64,000 nt of DNA, taken from the NCBI GenBank assembly GCA_035296965.1, contig DATGZX010000415.1:16464-80463 (forward strand). The letters run 5' to 3'. Both the position numbers and the translations under genes were made by a program. Shown piece after piece: positions 33,175-41,259 of the stretch. This DNA comes from DATGZX01 sp035296965. Lineage in GTDB: Bacteria > Planctomycetota > Planctomycetia > Gemmatales > Gemmataceae. The notes below the pieces were generated by a model. That model saw only the letters and a program-made list of their open reading frames with translations. It had not been told where the DNA came from and made no database searches. The stretch's first letter is position 1; every line of letters begins with the position of its first letter.

Positions 33175-34647
33175 ATGGCTGAACCGTTTACTTACCCTGA
33201 GCAGCATGTCTCGGAGCCGGTGGTTTACCGCCGTATTTCCGGATTCGCCATTGCCGGCTTCGTTCTTACCGTCATTTACATTCTCTCTCTGGGAGTCGCC
33301 AGTTTCGCCAGCTTTCGCTCTCGGGCGCCTCTGCTGCTGTCATACTGGGCTCAGGCGGTTCCCCTGATAGCTGCGATCCTGTCGATGGTCGGCCTAGTGC
33401 TGATTCGCCGTTCCCAGGGGATCCTGGCCGGAGCTGCCCTGGCCATGACGGGGTTGTGGTTAAGCGTCCTTTTTGGCCTGGGCTACACGGCCTACTTCGT
33501 GGCCACGCGCTTTGCCATCATCAACCAGGCGAACCAGTTCACCCTGAAGTGGTTCGACAAGCTTAAGGATGGCAAGTTCGGCCCCGCCTTTATGGATACC
33601 CGGGATCCCTCCTACCGCCAACGGGTCAACCCGGACGATGAAGCCGCCATCAGTAGCCAGTTCCCTGGTGCCCTGGGTGCACCGCGCGAAGCTGGGCCGC
33701 GCAAGACCGTTGATATGTTTCGAGAAATGCAAATCCCTCGGATTCTGGGACAGGGCGGGAAGGATGTCCGCGTCGAGACCAAGGGCGTCATGGAGTGGGA
33801 GTACAAGAACGGACGCTACGCGGTCCAGCGCGCCTACGTCGTTGACACTCTCGAAGGGACCTTTAACCTGGAAGTCACTGCCATTTGCAGCGACAGCCAG
33901 CAGCGCGACACTGGCCGCGAGTGGATGATCGAGATTGCGCCCGCCAAGACAGTTCTGAAACCCGGCGTACAGACCGAACTCGGCAAGCAAATTCAAGAGT
34001 TCATTCGTCCATCCGGTGCGTTCATTCAAAACTGGATCATTAATCTGAGACGCGGGCAAGCGGAATCGGCCTACCTTGATACTCGGGAAGCAAGCGAGCG
34101 AGACAACCTGCGAGCCGAGTTGATCGCCCTCGGGCTGTCGAACTTGCTGGCGCGGAGTTCGGCCGTGGGCAGCCCTTGCGCTGCGCTGGCTAACGGGGCG
34201 GTTCTGAGGGCTCAGCGCGAATTGGTCGATCGCAGTCGTCTTCCTGATTATCAGAAATTTCGCAATGGCGAGATGCTCAATGCCGACAAGTTCGAAGTCG
34301 ATATCGATCCAACTCGCGAAATAGTGCTAACAGCGATGCGCCAGCTTTTTTCCGGCGGCACTAGCGGCGACAATCAGCTTGCCGGGTTAGCAGTGCGCGG
34401 CAGCCATGTGAGGTTTTGGAGCATCGCGAACGATCGGCTGCGAATACCCCACGAGTTTACATTGCTCCTCGACCTTCCCGACAATAGGCGGTACGAGGTC
34501 GGTTTGGTTATTACCGTCGAGAGCAATCGCAAGTCTACGCCCGAAGGGGAGGTGACGGTTTGGAGAATCGTCAACGTGGAACTGGCCAACGCCGCCGTTT
34601 ACAAGCCCCCCAATCCGCAACAACAGACCCGTCATCTCCGACAATAA
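33175..34647 (+). CDS. Membrane protein with DUF4190-like N-terminus and large soluble domain
   Basis: A 490-residue protein. Residues about 20-110 contain three to four hydrophobic helices (ISGFAIAGFVLTVIYILSLG, VPLIAAILSMVGLVLIRRS, LAGAALAMTGLWLSVLFGL), a pattern seen in DUF4190-type proteins (alternating hydrophobic segments with a G-x-x-L-A-G-x-A-L motif). The rest, about 380 residues, is soluble, with two related halves likely (residues about 120-290 and 300-480: AYLDTREASERDNL echoes AFMDTRDPSYRQRV). Function unknown. The chosen ATG is at 33175; upstream TTG codons are in frame. Directly downstream is a decayed duplicate of its own 3' end. Confidence 0.7.
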   Translation: MAEPFTYPEQHVSEPVVYRRISGFAIAGFVLTVIYILSLGVASFASFRSRAPLLLSYWAQAVPLIAAILSMVGLVLIRRSQGILAGAALAMTGLWLSVLFGLGYTAYFVATRFAIINQANQFTLKWFDKLKDGKFGPAFMDTRDPSYRQRVNPDDEAAISSQFPGALGAPREAGPRKTVDMFREMQIPRILGQGGKDVRVETKGVMEWEYKNGRYAVQRAYVVDTLEGTFNLEVTAICSDSQQRDTGREWMIEIAPAKTVLKPGVQTELGKQIQEFIRPSGAFIQNWIINLRRGQAESAYLDTREASERDNLRAELIALGLSNLLARSSAVGSPCAALANGAVLRAQRELVDRSRLPDYQKFRNGEMLNADKFEVDIDPTREIVLTAMRQLFSGGTSGDNQLAGLAVRGSHVRFWSIANDRLRIPHEFTLLLDLPDNRRYEVGLVITVESNRKSTPEGEVTVWRIVNVELANAAVYKPPNPQQQTRHLRQ

Positions 34648-34661
34648 GCGCCTACCCGAAT

Positions 34662-34702
34662 AACGGGGACAGGACCTTTGAATTAGAGGTCCTGTCCCCG
34701 TT
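34662..34702. repeat. Perfect 16-bp hairpin after the membrane-protein gene
   Basis: AACGGGGACAGGACCT and AGGTCCTGTCCCCGTT flank a 9-base loop, TTGAATTAG. The hairpin begins 15 bases after the upstream stop codon. It is very stable and could terminate transcription, but it has no T-run. It lies exactly between the gene and the duplicate of its 3' end, so it may mark the recombination or insertion site. Confidence 0.75.
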
Positions 34703-34718
34703 GTGCGGACAGGCTCTA

Positions 34719-34866
34719 AGCGGTACGAGGTCGGCTTGATCATATTACCGTCGAGAGCGATCGCAGGTCGACTTCCGAGGGCGACGTGACGGTTTGGAGA
34801 ATCGTCAACGTGGAACTGGCCAACGCCGCCGCTTTCAGGCCTGCCCATCCCAAAAAGGCCCGTTAG
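34719..34866 (+). pseudogene. Decayed duplicate of the 3' end of the upstream membrane-protein gene
   Basis: The stretch from CGGTACGAGGTCGG to CTGGCCAACGCCGCC repeats the last ~130 bases of the gene ending at 34647 with few changes. An inserted ATCAT-like segment after CGGCTTG breaks the frame; beyond it the frame reads DVTVWRIVNVELANAAAFRP and ends in TAG at 34864-34866, with a different C-terminus. The best reading is that two tandem paralogues existed and the second has lost all but its 3' end. Confidence 0.75.
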
Positions 34867-34874
34867 GGACACTC

Positions 34875-35738
34875 ATGCAGTTTGCAACGATTCAAACGCA
34901 CCTGGGACCTCGGGCAGCCCTTCTCCAAGATGATTCCTACATCGATCTGCACGCGACCGACCCCGAGCTGCCCGCCAGCTTGCGCCAGCTTCTCGAAGGA
35001 GGGCCGGCGGCGCTGCAGGCGGCCTCCCAGGGCGTGCGGCGAGGAAAGGCTGTGGCATACCCAGCCGCCGAGGTCCGCTTGCTGCCTCCCATCCCGGATC
35101 CTCCCAAGATCGTGTGTCTCGGTCTCAATTACAGCGACCATGCAAAAGAGACGGGGGCGACCATCCCCAAGGATCCAATTCTTTTCAGCAAGTACGCCAC
35201 GGCCCTCATCGGTCACGGCGACGCGATTGTCCTGCCGCCCATCAGCAAGGAAGTCGATTACGAAGCAGAGCTGGTTGTCGTTGTGGGCAAGCGTGGGCGG
35301 AACCTGGACCCCCGCGAAGCTATGTCCTACGTTGCCGGGTACACAATCGGACACGATGTTTCGGCGCGCGATTGGCAATTGAAAAAAGACGGTAAGCAAT
35401 GGATGGTCGGCAAGACGTTCGACACGTTTGCGCCGACTGGACCAGTCCTGGTGACGAGCGATGAAGTGCCCGATCCGCAGGATCTCGGCATTCAGCTCCG
35501 CCTCAATGGCCAGGTCATGCAGGAGGGGAACACCCGCCATATGATCTTCCCGATCGCCGCGGTGCTTGCTCATTTGTCGAAAGTGTTCACGCTGCAGCCG
35601 GGTGATTTGATCTTCACTGGAACGCCCCCAGGGGTAGGGATAGCGCGCAAGCCACCCGTCTACTTGCAGCCCGGCGACGTTGTGGAGATCGAGATCGAAG
35701 GGCTTGGAATGCTGCGCAATCCTGTCGTGCAGGGGTGA
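34875..35738 (+). CDS. Fumarylacetoacetate hydrolase family protein
   Basis: A 287-residue metal-dependent hydrolase/isomerase of the FAH superfamily. The C-terminal two-thirds (about 75-285) contain ICL-type signatures: KIVCLGLNYSDHAKETGATI, DPILFSKYATALIG, the acidic metal motif EVDYEAELVVVVGKRGRNL, and PGDLIFTGTPPGVGIARKPP. Members act on 2-keto-3-deoxy acids or acylpyruvates; the exact substrate is unknown. The ATG at 34875 has AGGGAC nearby and gives the family start MQFATIQ; an upstream ATG at 34794 lies inside the decayed duplicate and is rejected. Confidence 0.9.
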   Translation: MQFATIQTHLGPRAALLQDDSYIDLHATDPELPASLRQLLEGGPAALQAASQGVRRGKAVAYPAAEVRLLPPIPDPPKIVCLGLNYSDHAKETGATIPKDPILFSKYATALIGHGDAIVLPPISKEVDYEAELVVVVGKRGRNLDPREAMSYVAGYTIGHDVSARDWQLKKDGKQWMVGKTFDTFAPTGPVLVTSDEVPDPQDLGIQLRLNGQVMQEGNTRHMIFPIAAVLAHLSKVFTLQPGDLIFTGTPPGVGIARKPPVYLQPGDVVEIEIEGLGMLRNPVVQG

Positions 35739-35951
35739 ACAGAGAACGCGGCCCGTGTTCGCGCCCGATCCCAACAGGGTTGTGTGCGAAGTACGGGTTG
35801 GCCGTCCATCCGGATTCCGACTCTTCCCAGTCTTTCTCGCGGTCGCGCCGTGGCATTCAACCCATGCTTGCCCCCGTCCAGGTACGGTCATTTGGCCCAT
35901 GCGGGTGCCTTGCCTGGGAATCGGCATCCTTGAAATCAGCTTTCATTCGTG

Positions 35952-36629
35952 TTATGTGGATTTCCCCGCGCCATCTGCCGGCGGCCGCAGTTGTTCCGCT
36001 TGCGGAAGATCGCGCAGACTTTTCAGACCGAATACTTGCAAGAATTTCTTCGTGGTGCCGTAAAGGACGGGCCGGCCCAGGGAATCATGCCGGCCGGCAA
36101 TGCGGACCAATCCCTTTTCCATGAGCAGGCGAAGCAATTCCCCGCACTGCACGCCTCGGATGGCTTCGATGGCAGCGCGCATGATCGGCTGCCGGTAGGC
36201 GACGATAGCCAGTGCTTCCCGCGCCGCTGGCGACAGGCGCAGCTCGTTGCCTGTGCGTCGCAGCCGCACCAGCCAGGGATGATACTCCGGACGCGTAAGA
36301 AGCTGGAAGCCGCCTGCCAACTCCTCCACCTGGAAGGCCGTGCCGTCCTTGTTATAGAAAGATTGCAGCTTGCGCACGAGCCGTCGCGCTTCGGACGCAT
36401 CGGCAAGCCCCGCCACCGCGGCCAGGCGGCGCAACGGCAGCGGCTCGTCGGCCGCGAACAGGGCCGCCTCAACCAGGGCCAGCTTGCGATCGCGTGCCAG
36501 CTCCCCCTGGGCGACCGGCTCACCCTCTTCGTCGGCCAAAAGCCGGTAGATCAGCGGCGGCCGGCGTTCGGGAGGAAAATGGTTTCGTCCTTTCGTGGCC
36601 AAGGGGTGAGAGGCAGTCTTTGCATACAT
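35952..36629 (-). CDS. scpB: Segregation and condensation protein ScpB
   Basis: A 225-residue winged-helix protein that with ScpA and SMC compacts and segregates chromosomes. Its core starts LALVEAALFAADEPLPLRRLAAV and includes LLTRPEYHPWLVRL, then LSPAAREALAIVAYRQPIMRAAIEAIRGV and the closing GRHDSLGRPVLYGTTKKFLQVFGLKSLRDLP, all strong ScpB signatures. An N-terminal extension of about 55 residues is basic and variable. The ATG at 36629 has GGAAGG about 9 bases upstream. It is divergent from nuoH and no scpA is nearby. Confidence 0.93.
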   Translation of the reverse strand: MYAKTASHPLATKGRNHFPPERRPPLIYRLLADEEGEPVAQGELARDRKLALVEAALFAADEPLPLRRLAAVAGLADASEARRLVRKLQSFYNKDGTAFQVEELAGGFQLLTRPEYHPWLVRLRRTGNELRLSPAAREALAIVAYRQPIMRAAIEAIRGVQCGELLRLLMEKGLVRIAGRHDSLGRPVLYGTTKKFLQVFGLKSLRDLPQAEQLRPPADGAGKST

Positions 36630-36751
36630 CAAGGACCCTTCCTTCTTCCACAAACCCCGAGCGCTTGCCAACTTCCCATCGCTCCCATAAAGTAACGCCC
36701 GTCTAGCAGACTGCAAAGGGTGATTACTGTCGCGGTTGAGGACTCCGGACC

Positions 36752-37969
36752 GTGCCCGATCTTTTTACGCTGTGGATCTACCTTCGACCTTTCGTCGCTG
36801 CCCTGGCCCTCATCACGTTCATGCTCATCTCGGCCATCTTCTTCGTATGGCTGGAGCGAAAGGTTTCTGCGCGGATTCAGGATCGGCTTGGCCCCACGCG
36901 CGTCGGCGGCAAGTTTGGCTGGCTGCAGACGCTCGCGGATGGTCTGAAGCTCCTCGTCAAGGAAGATATCATCCCGGACCTGGCGGACCATTGGCTCTTC
37001 CGGGCGGGGCCCTACATCGCTCTCTGCGGGGCTTATCTTGCCTTTCTGGCCCTGCCCTTCGGCAATGGCGTTGTGGCCCAAAACCTCAACATCGCCGTCT
37101 TTTACATGCTGGCAGTCATGTCCACCGAGGTGTTTGGCGTGATCTTGGGCGCCTATGGCTCGGGAAGCAAATGGGCTCTCTTCGGCGGCATGCGCGAGGC
37201 GGCCCAGGTGGTCAGCTACGAAGTGCCCAGGGCCATCAGCGTCTTGGTCCCCGTGATCGTGGCCGGCACCATGAACTTGACCGACATCAGCAAACAGCAG
37301 GCAGGCTGGTTCTTGAACTGGTACATCTTCCACGACCCCTTCACTTTTCTCGCGTTTTGGACATTCTTCACGTGCGGCACGGCGAGTTGCAAACGGGCGC
37401 CGTTCGACCTGGCCGAGGCCGAGAGCGAACTGGTCGCAGGTTTCCACACCGAATACAGCGGCTTTCGCTGGCTGATTTTCTTCATGGCGGAATATGGCAG
37501 CATGTTCGCCATCAGCGGCATCGCGGTCATCCTTTTCCTCGGGGGCTGGAACCTGGGCCTGATTCCCAAGGGAGCCGACGCGACCGATTTGCTCGGCACC
37601 ATCGCGGGCAATGTGGTCAATGTCCTGGTGTTCATTGTCAAGGGGTGGGTGCTGGTCTTCTTCATGATGTGGGTCCGCTGGACATTGCCCCGTCTACGCA
37701 TCGACCAGGTCATGACGACCTGCTTACGGTATGTGCTGCCGGTTAGCTGCGTTCTGCTGTTGGGCGTCAGCCTCTGGCAGCTGGCAGAAGCGGAATACCT
37801 CTGGCTATCTTACGTGAATTGGCTCCTGGCGGGAGGTTCCATAGCGCTCGTGGTGCTGCTTCTTGCCAAGGCCATGACAGCGACTGGGCTGCCGACACCG
37901 ACCGACTTGATGCCAGGCGCTTGGCCTGGCGCTCACCCTGCTGCTCCCACCATTGCCCCGAGAAGCTGA
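36752..37969 (+). CDS. nuoH: NADH-quinone oxidoreductase subunit H
   Basis: A 405-residue membrane subunit of complex I at the junction with the quinone site. Signatures are ERKVSARIQDRLGPTRVGG, LQTLADGLKLLVKEDIIP, YGSGSKWALFGGMREAAQVV and APFDLAEAESELVAGFHTEY, together with eight or more hydrophobic helices. The start is GTG at 36752 (GAGGACT upstream). It heads a nuoHJKLMN cluster; the gene that usually follows nuoH, nuoI, is absent and nuoJ begins 6 bases after the stop. Confidence 0.96.
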   Translation: MPDLFTLWIYLRPFVAALALITFMLISAIFFVWLERKVSARIQDRLGPTRVGGKFGWLQTLADGLKLLVKEDIIPDLADHWLFRAGPYIALCGAYLAFLALPFGNGVVAQNLNIAVFYMLAVMSTEVFGVILGAYGSGSKWALFGGMREAAQVVSYEVPRAISVLVPVIVAGTMNLTDISKQQAGWFLNWYIFHDPFTFLAFWTFFTCGTASCKRAPFDLAEAESELVAGFHTEYSGFRWLIFFMAEYGSMFAISGIAVILFLGGWNLGLIPKGADATDLLGTIAGNVVNVLVFIVKGWVLVFFMMWVRWTLPRLRIDQVMTTCLRYVLPVSCVLLLGVSLWQLAEAEYLWLSYVNWLLAGGSIALVVLLLAKAMTATGLPTPTDLMPGAWPGAHPAAPTIAPRS

Positions 37970-37975
37970 AGCAAG

Positions 37976-38623
37976 ATGGCTTTACAGAACTTTCTCTTCT
38001 GGACGATCGCGGCCTTGACCGGCCTGTGCGCCATCGCCGTCGTGGTAACGCAGAATATCGTGCGCGCCGCGGCCTGGCTGCTGTTCACCTTGGCTGGCAC
38101 AGCGGGGATCTATTTCCTCATCGGCGCGGACTTCGTGGGCGGCACCCAGTTGATCATCTACGTAGGCGGCATTTTGGTGCTGGTTGTCTTCGGCGTCATG
38201 CTCACCGCCCAGGGGCCCTTCGTCACCATGAAAACCCATGCGGCCGAGTGGGGCGTTGCCATGGTGGTGGGCGTCCTCCTCCTCACCGTGCTCGTGACCA
38301 CGATCCTGCGCACCGCCTGGTCTCCGCCGGCCGAGGCCAGAATGAATGATGCCGCAAACTCTGTCAGCAGCGTCCGGTTAGGGGAAGGCTTCTTGGGTTT
38401 CGATCGAGTTGCGCCCGCGGCCGCGCTGACGGGCATAGGCGAGAGCGAACAAGTCGTCCACGCTACCGGCACGCGCGACGCTGGACAGCGCCCTCAGTTT
38501 CATGAGCGCAACCGTGTCGCGTATCTGCTGCCCTTCGAAATCATTTCTGTCCATTTGCTCGTCGTGTTAATCGGTGCCGCATATTTGGCCCGGGCCAAGC
38601 GCCGGCAAGGAGCTGCCTCATGA
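37976..38623 (+). CDS. nuoJ: NADH-quinone oxidoreductase subunit J
   Basis: A 215-residue membrane subunit with five hydrophobic helices. NIVRAAAWLLFTLAGTAGIY and GADFVGGTQLIIYVGGILVL are the conserved helices near the E-channel of complex I. The C-terminal part has an insertion rich in polar residues between helices four and five (about 120-180). It overlaps nuoK by 4 bases (ATGA), so the two are translationally coupled. Confidence 0.94.
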   Translation: MALQNFLFWTIAALTGLCAIAVVVTQNIVRAAAWLLFTLAGTAGIYFLIGADFVGGTQLIIYVGGILVLVVFGVMLTAQGPFVTMKTHAAEWGVAMVVGVLLLTVLVTTILRTAWSPPAEARMNDAANSVSSVRLGEGFLGFDRVAPAAALTGIGESEQVVHATGTRDAGQRPQFHERNRVAYLLPFEIISVHLLVVLIGAAYLARAKRRQGAAS

Positions 38624-38937
38624 GCCTCGACGTTGGCTTGAATTCGTATCTCCTTCTCGGAGCTTTGCTGTTCGTCTGCGGGGCCCTGTGCATGGCCACC
38701 AAGCGCAACGCAATCGGCGTGCTGATAGGTGTGGAGTTGGTCCTCAACGGAGCGAATATCAATTTTGTCGCTTTTGCCCGCTACAACCCGGCATTCGAGA
38801 TTGAGGGCCAGGTGTTCGCACTCTTCGTCATCGTGATGGCAGCTGCCGAGGCCGCCATTGCCCTGGCCATCGTGCTCAACTTTTACAACAACCACATGAC
38901 CGTGGACGTGGATAACGCAGAGGAACTCAAAGGATAG
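38620..38937 (+). CDS. nuoK: NADH-quinone oxidoreductase subunit K
   Basis: A 105-residue three-helix membrane subunit. The conserved glutamates for proton transfer lie in NAIGVLIGVELVLNGANINF and in the following helix VIVMAAAEAAIALAIVLNFY. Length and sequence are typical of NuoK. It overlaps nuoJ by ATGA and nuoL begins 2 bases after its stop. Confidence 0.96.
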   Translation: MSLDVGLNSYLLLGALLFVCGALCMATKRNAIGVLIGVELVLNGANINFVAFARYNPAFEIEGQVFALFVIVMAAAEAAIALAIVLNFYNNHMTVDVDNAEELKG

Positions 38938-38939
38938 AC

Positions 38940-41189
38940 ATGGAACATCCCGGGCTGCTCTACGTCGCGGCCACGCTGTTGCCGTTGGCCTCTTTTGTGA
39001 CATTGCTCTTGGCGGGTGCCGTACGGGCAGCGGCCCGGCCCCTGCGCGAAACTCCTTTGGGGGGCGCGCTCTACCAGGCTCTGGGCGGTGACGCGCCACA
39101 ACGTATTGGGGCCTTTATTGCCACCAGCGCCATTGGCCTGGCCTTCGTACTGAGCGTGATCGGCTTCATTCTGTTCGTCCGGGGGCCAGGGGCCGCACCC
39201 GCGCATACGGAGCACGCGGGCGAGTCTGCCGAGATTCACGAGGTCGTCCCCTGGTTCGGCAATATCACATGGGCACAGCTGGACTTCGGGAAGAAGCCAG
39301 CCATCCGGCTGACCCTTGGCTACTGGATTGACAGTCTCTCGGCTGTCATGTTCTTGATGGTGACGTTCGTCGCCACCCTCATTCACATTTTTTCCATCGG
39401 CTACATGAATGACGAACTGCAGCCGATGGTCGAGGACCACCAAGTTCACACGGAGGACGGGCACCTGCGCCGTCGCGGCCGGTTCGGCCGGTTTTTCCTG
39501 TTCCTGTCCCTCTTCTGCTTTTCGATGCTCAACCTAATCCTGGCGGACAACCTGTTTCAGGTCTTCCTGAGCTGGGAACTCGTCGGCATCTGCTCCTATC
39601 TGCTGATCGGCTTTTACTACGAACGCCGCAGCGCCGCCAACGCGGCGAACAAGGCCTTCATCACAAATCGCGTTGGGGACGCCGGCTTCATCATTGGGCT
39701 CCTGGTGTTGTGGACCTACCTGGGAACGTTCAACTTTGCGGAGATCTTTCTCCAGCTCCCCGAACAATTGCACAACGGTTCGTTGCCGCACTGGCTTCTG
39801 GTTGTGGCCGGGCTTGGGATCTTCCTCGGCTGCGTCGGCAAATCCGCTCAATTTCCGTTACACGTCTGGCTGCCCGACGCGATGGAAGGTCCGACGCCCG
39901 TCAGCGCGTTGATCCATGCCGCCACGATGGTCGCGGCCGGCGTTTACCTCGTTGGACGTGTGTATCCGCTCTTTACGCTAGAGGCGCGGCTGGTGATCGC
40001 CTACACGGGCGGGATCACGCTCTTCCTTGCAGCGACGATTGCCGTCGTCATGACCGACATCAAGAAGGTGCTGGCCTACTCGACTGTCAGCCAGCTCGGA
40101 TACATGATGCTCGCCCTCGGCGTGGGCGGCTGGGTGGCCGGGCTTTTCCATTTATTGACGCACGCATTCTTCAAGGCCCTGCTCTTCCTTTGCTCCGGCA
40201 GCGTGATTTACGGCTGCCATCACGAGCAAGAAATGACCAAGATGGGCGGCCTCTATCCCAAGATGAAGATCACTGCCCTGAGCATGCTGGCCGGCGTGCT
40301 GGCTATTGCGGGCATCCCTCTCTTTAGCGGCTGGTACAGCAAGGACCAGATTCTTGCCGAGGCCCTGGGTTTTTCGCGCGTGCACCCGCAGCATTTCTTG
40401 CTGTTCTTATTGCCGCTGGCCACCGCGGGCATCACCGCGTTTTACATGTTTCGCATGTGGTTCATGACGTTTACCGGGAAGCCGCGCAATCATCACGTCT
40501 ACGAGCATGCCCACGAGTCGCCGCGCTGGATGACTGTGCCGCTCATTCTGCTGGCCGTCTGCAGCGTTTGCGTGGCCTGGGGCCTGCCGCCGTGGCAGGC
40601 GGAGTTCAGCTACCTGGGCGGTCACCAGGGCCTGCTGCAGATGTCCGAACCCACGGCAGCGCTCGCCAAGCTGGACTTGCTCAACAAGCCCGAGCACGAG
40701 CTGGCCCATGTCAGTCATGGTCTGGCAGAGGTTCTCGCGTACACCATGGGCGGCTTCGGCATCCTCTTCGCGATATTGCTGTACTACGCGCGCGTGCTCG
40801 ACCCGGCGGAAGCAAAGGCCCAGTTCCCGGGCGTGCATCGCTTCCTGGCCAACAAATGGTATTTCGATGAGTTGTACAGTGCGATCCTGGTTCGCCCTGC
40901 CCTGGTGGTGGCGCAGTGGTGCAGGAACTTCGATGCGCTGGTGATCGACCGCACGGTGAATGCCACTGCCGCCGCGACCGTCAAGGTCTCCAAGTGGGAC
41001 GGCCTGTTTGACCTTGCCATTATTGACGGGCTGGTCAACTTGATTGCCCGCGTCATTTACGCATGTGGGGGCTGGCTGCGCACGGTGCAGACCGGCTCCA
41101 TCCGCAGTTACATCGTTTTCCTGGTGCTGGCCGCGATCGGCATCTTCTTCATATTGTCGTATTTCGTGACCCTGGCCCTGGCAGGGTGA
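38940..41189 (+). CDS. nuoL: NADH-quinone oxidoreductase subunit L
   Basis: A 749-residue antiporter-like proton-pumping subunit, somewhat longer than the usual ~610-660. Key segments are FLSWELVGICSYLLIGFYYE, ITNRVGDAGFIIGLL, GKSAQFPLHVWLPDAMEGPT (helix 7-8 lysine and proline region), SALIHAATMVAAGVYLVGR and VLAYSTVSQLGYMMLALGVG. The C-terminus has the long amphipathic helix and last membrane anchor. A polar loop of about 40 residues after the first helices and a longer C-terminal part explain the extra length. AAAGGA precedes the ATG. Confidence 0.96.
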   Translation: MEHPGLLYVAATLLPLASFVTLLLAGAVRAAARPLRETPLGGALYQALGGDAPQRIGAFIATSAIGLAFVLSVIGFILFVRGPGAAPAHTEHAGESAEIHEVVPWFGNITWAQLDFGKKPAIRLTLGYWIDSLSAVMFLMVTFVATLIHIFSIGYMNDELQPMVEDHQVHTEDGHLRRRGRFGRFFLFLSLFCFSMLNLILADNLFQVFLSWELVGICSYLLIGFYYERRSAANAANKAFITNRVGDAGFIIGLLVLWTYLGTFNFAEIFLQLPEQLHNGSLPHWLLVVAGLGIFLGCVGKSAQFPLHVWLPDAMEGPTPVSALIHAATMVAAGVYLVGRVYPLFTLEARLVIAYTGGITLFLAATIAVVMTDIKKVLAYSTVSQLGYMMLALGVGGWVAGLFHLLTHAFFKALLFLCSGSVIYGCHHEQEMTKMGGLYPKMKITALSMLAGVLAIAGIPLFSGWYSKDQILAEALGFSRVHPQHFLLFLLPLATAGITAFYMFRMWFMTFTGKPRNHHVYEHAHESPRWMTVPLILLAVCSVCVAWGLPPWQAEFSYLGGHQGLLQMSEPTAALAKLDLLNKPEHELAHVSHGLAEVLAYTMGGFGILFAILLYYARVLDPAEAKAQFPGVHRFLANKWYFDELYSAILVRPALVVAQWCRNFDALVIDRTVNATAAATVKVSKWDGLFDLAIIDGLVNLIARVIYACGGWLRTVQTGSIRSYIVFLVLAAIGIFFILSYFVTLALAG

Positions 41190-41259
41190 TGGCGGCCCGA
41201 GGGCCGCACGCCGGCCTAGTGATGGATTACGCCTAAATCCTTTATCCTGAGTGATCTCT

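Noticed and set aside
34794..34874. Upstream start for the FAH-family gene at 34794
   Set aside because: Those codons come from the decayed duplicate of the preceding gene, and the family N-terminus begins at 34875.
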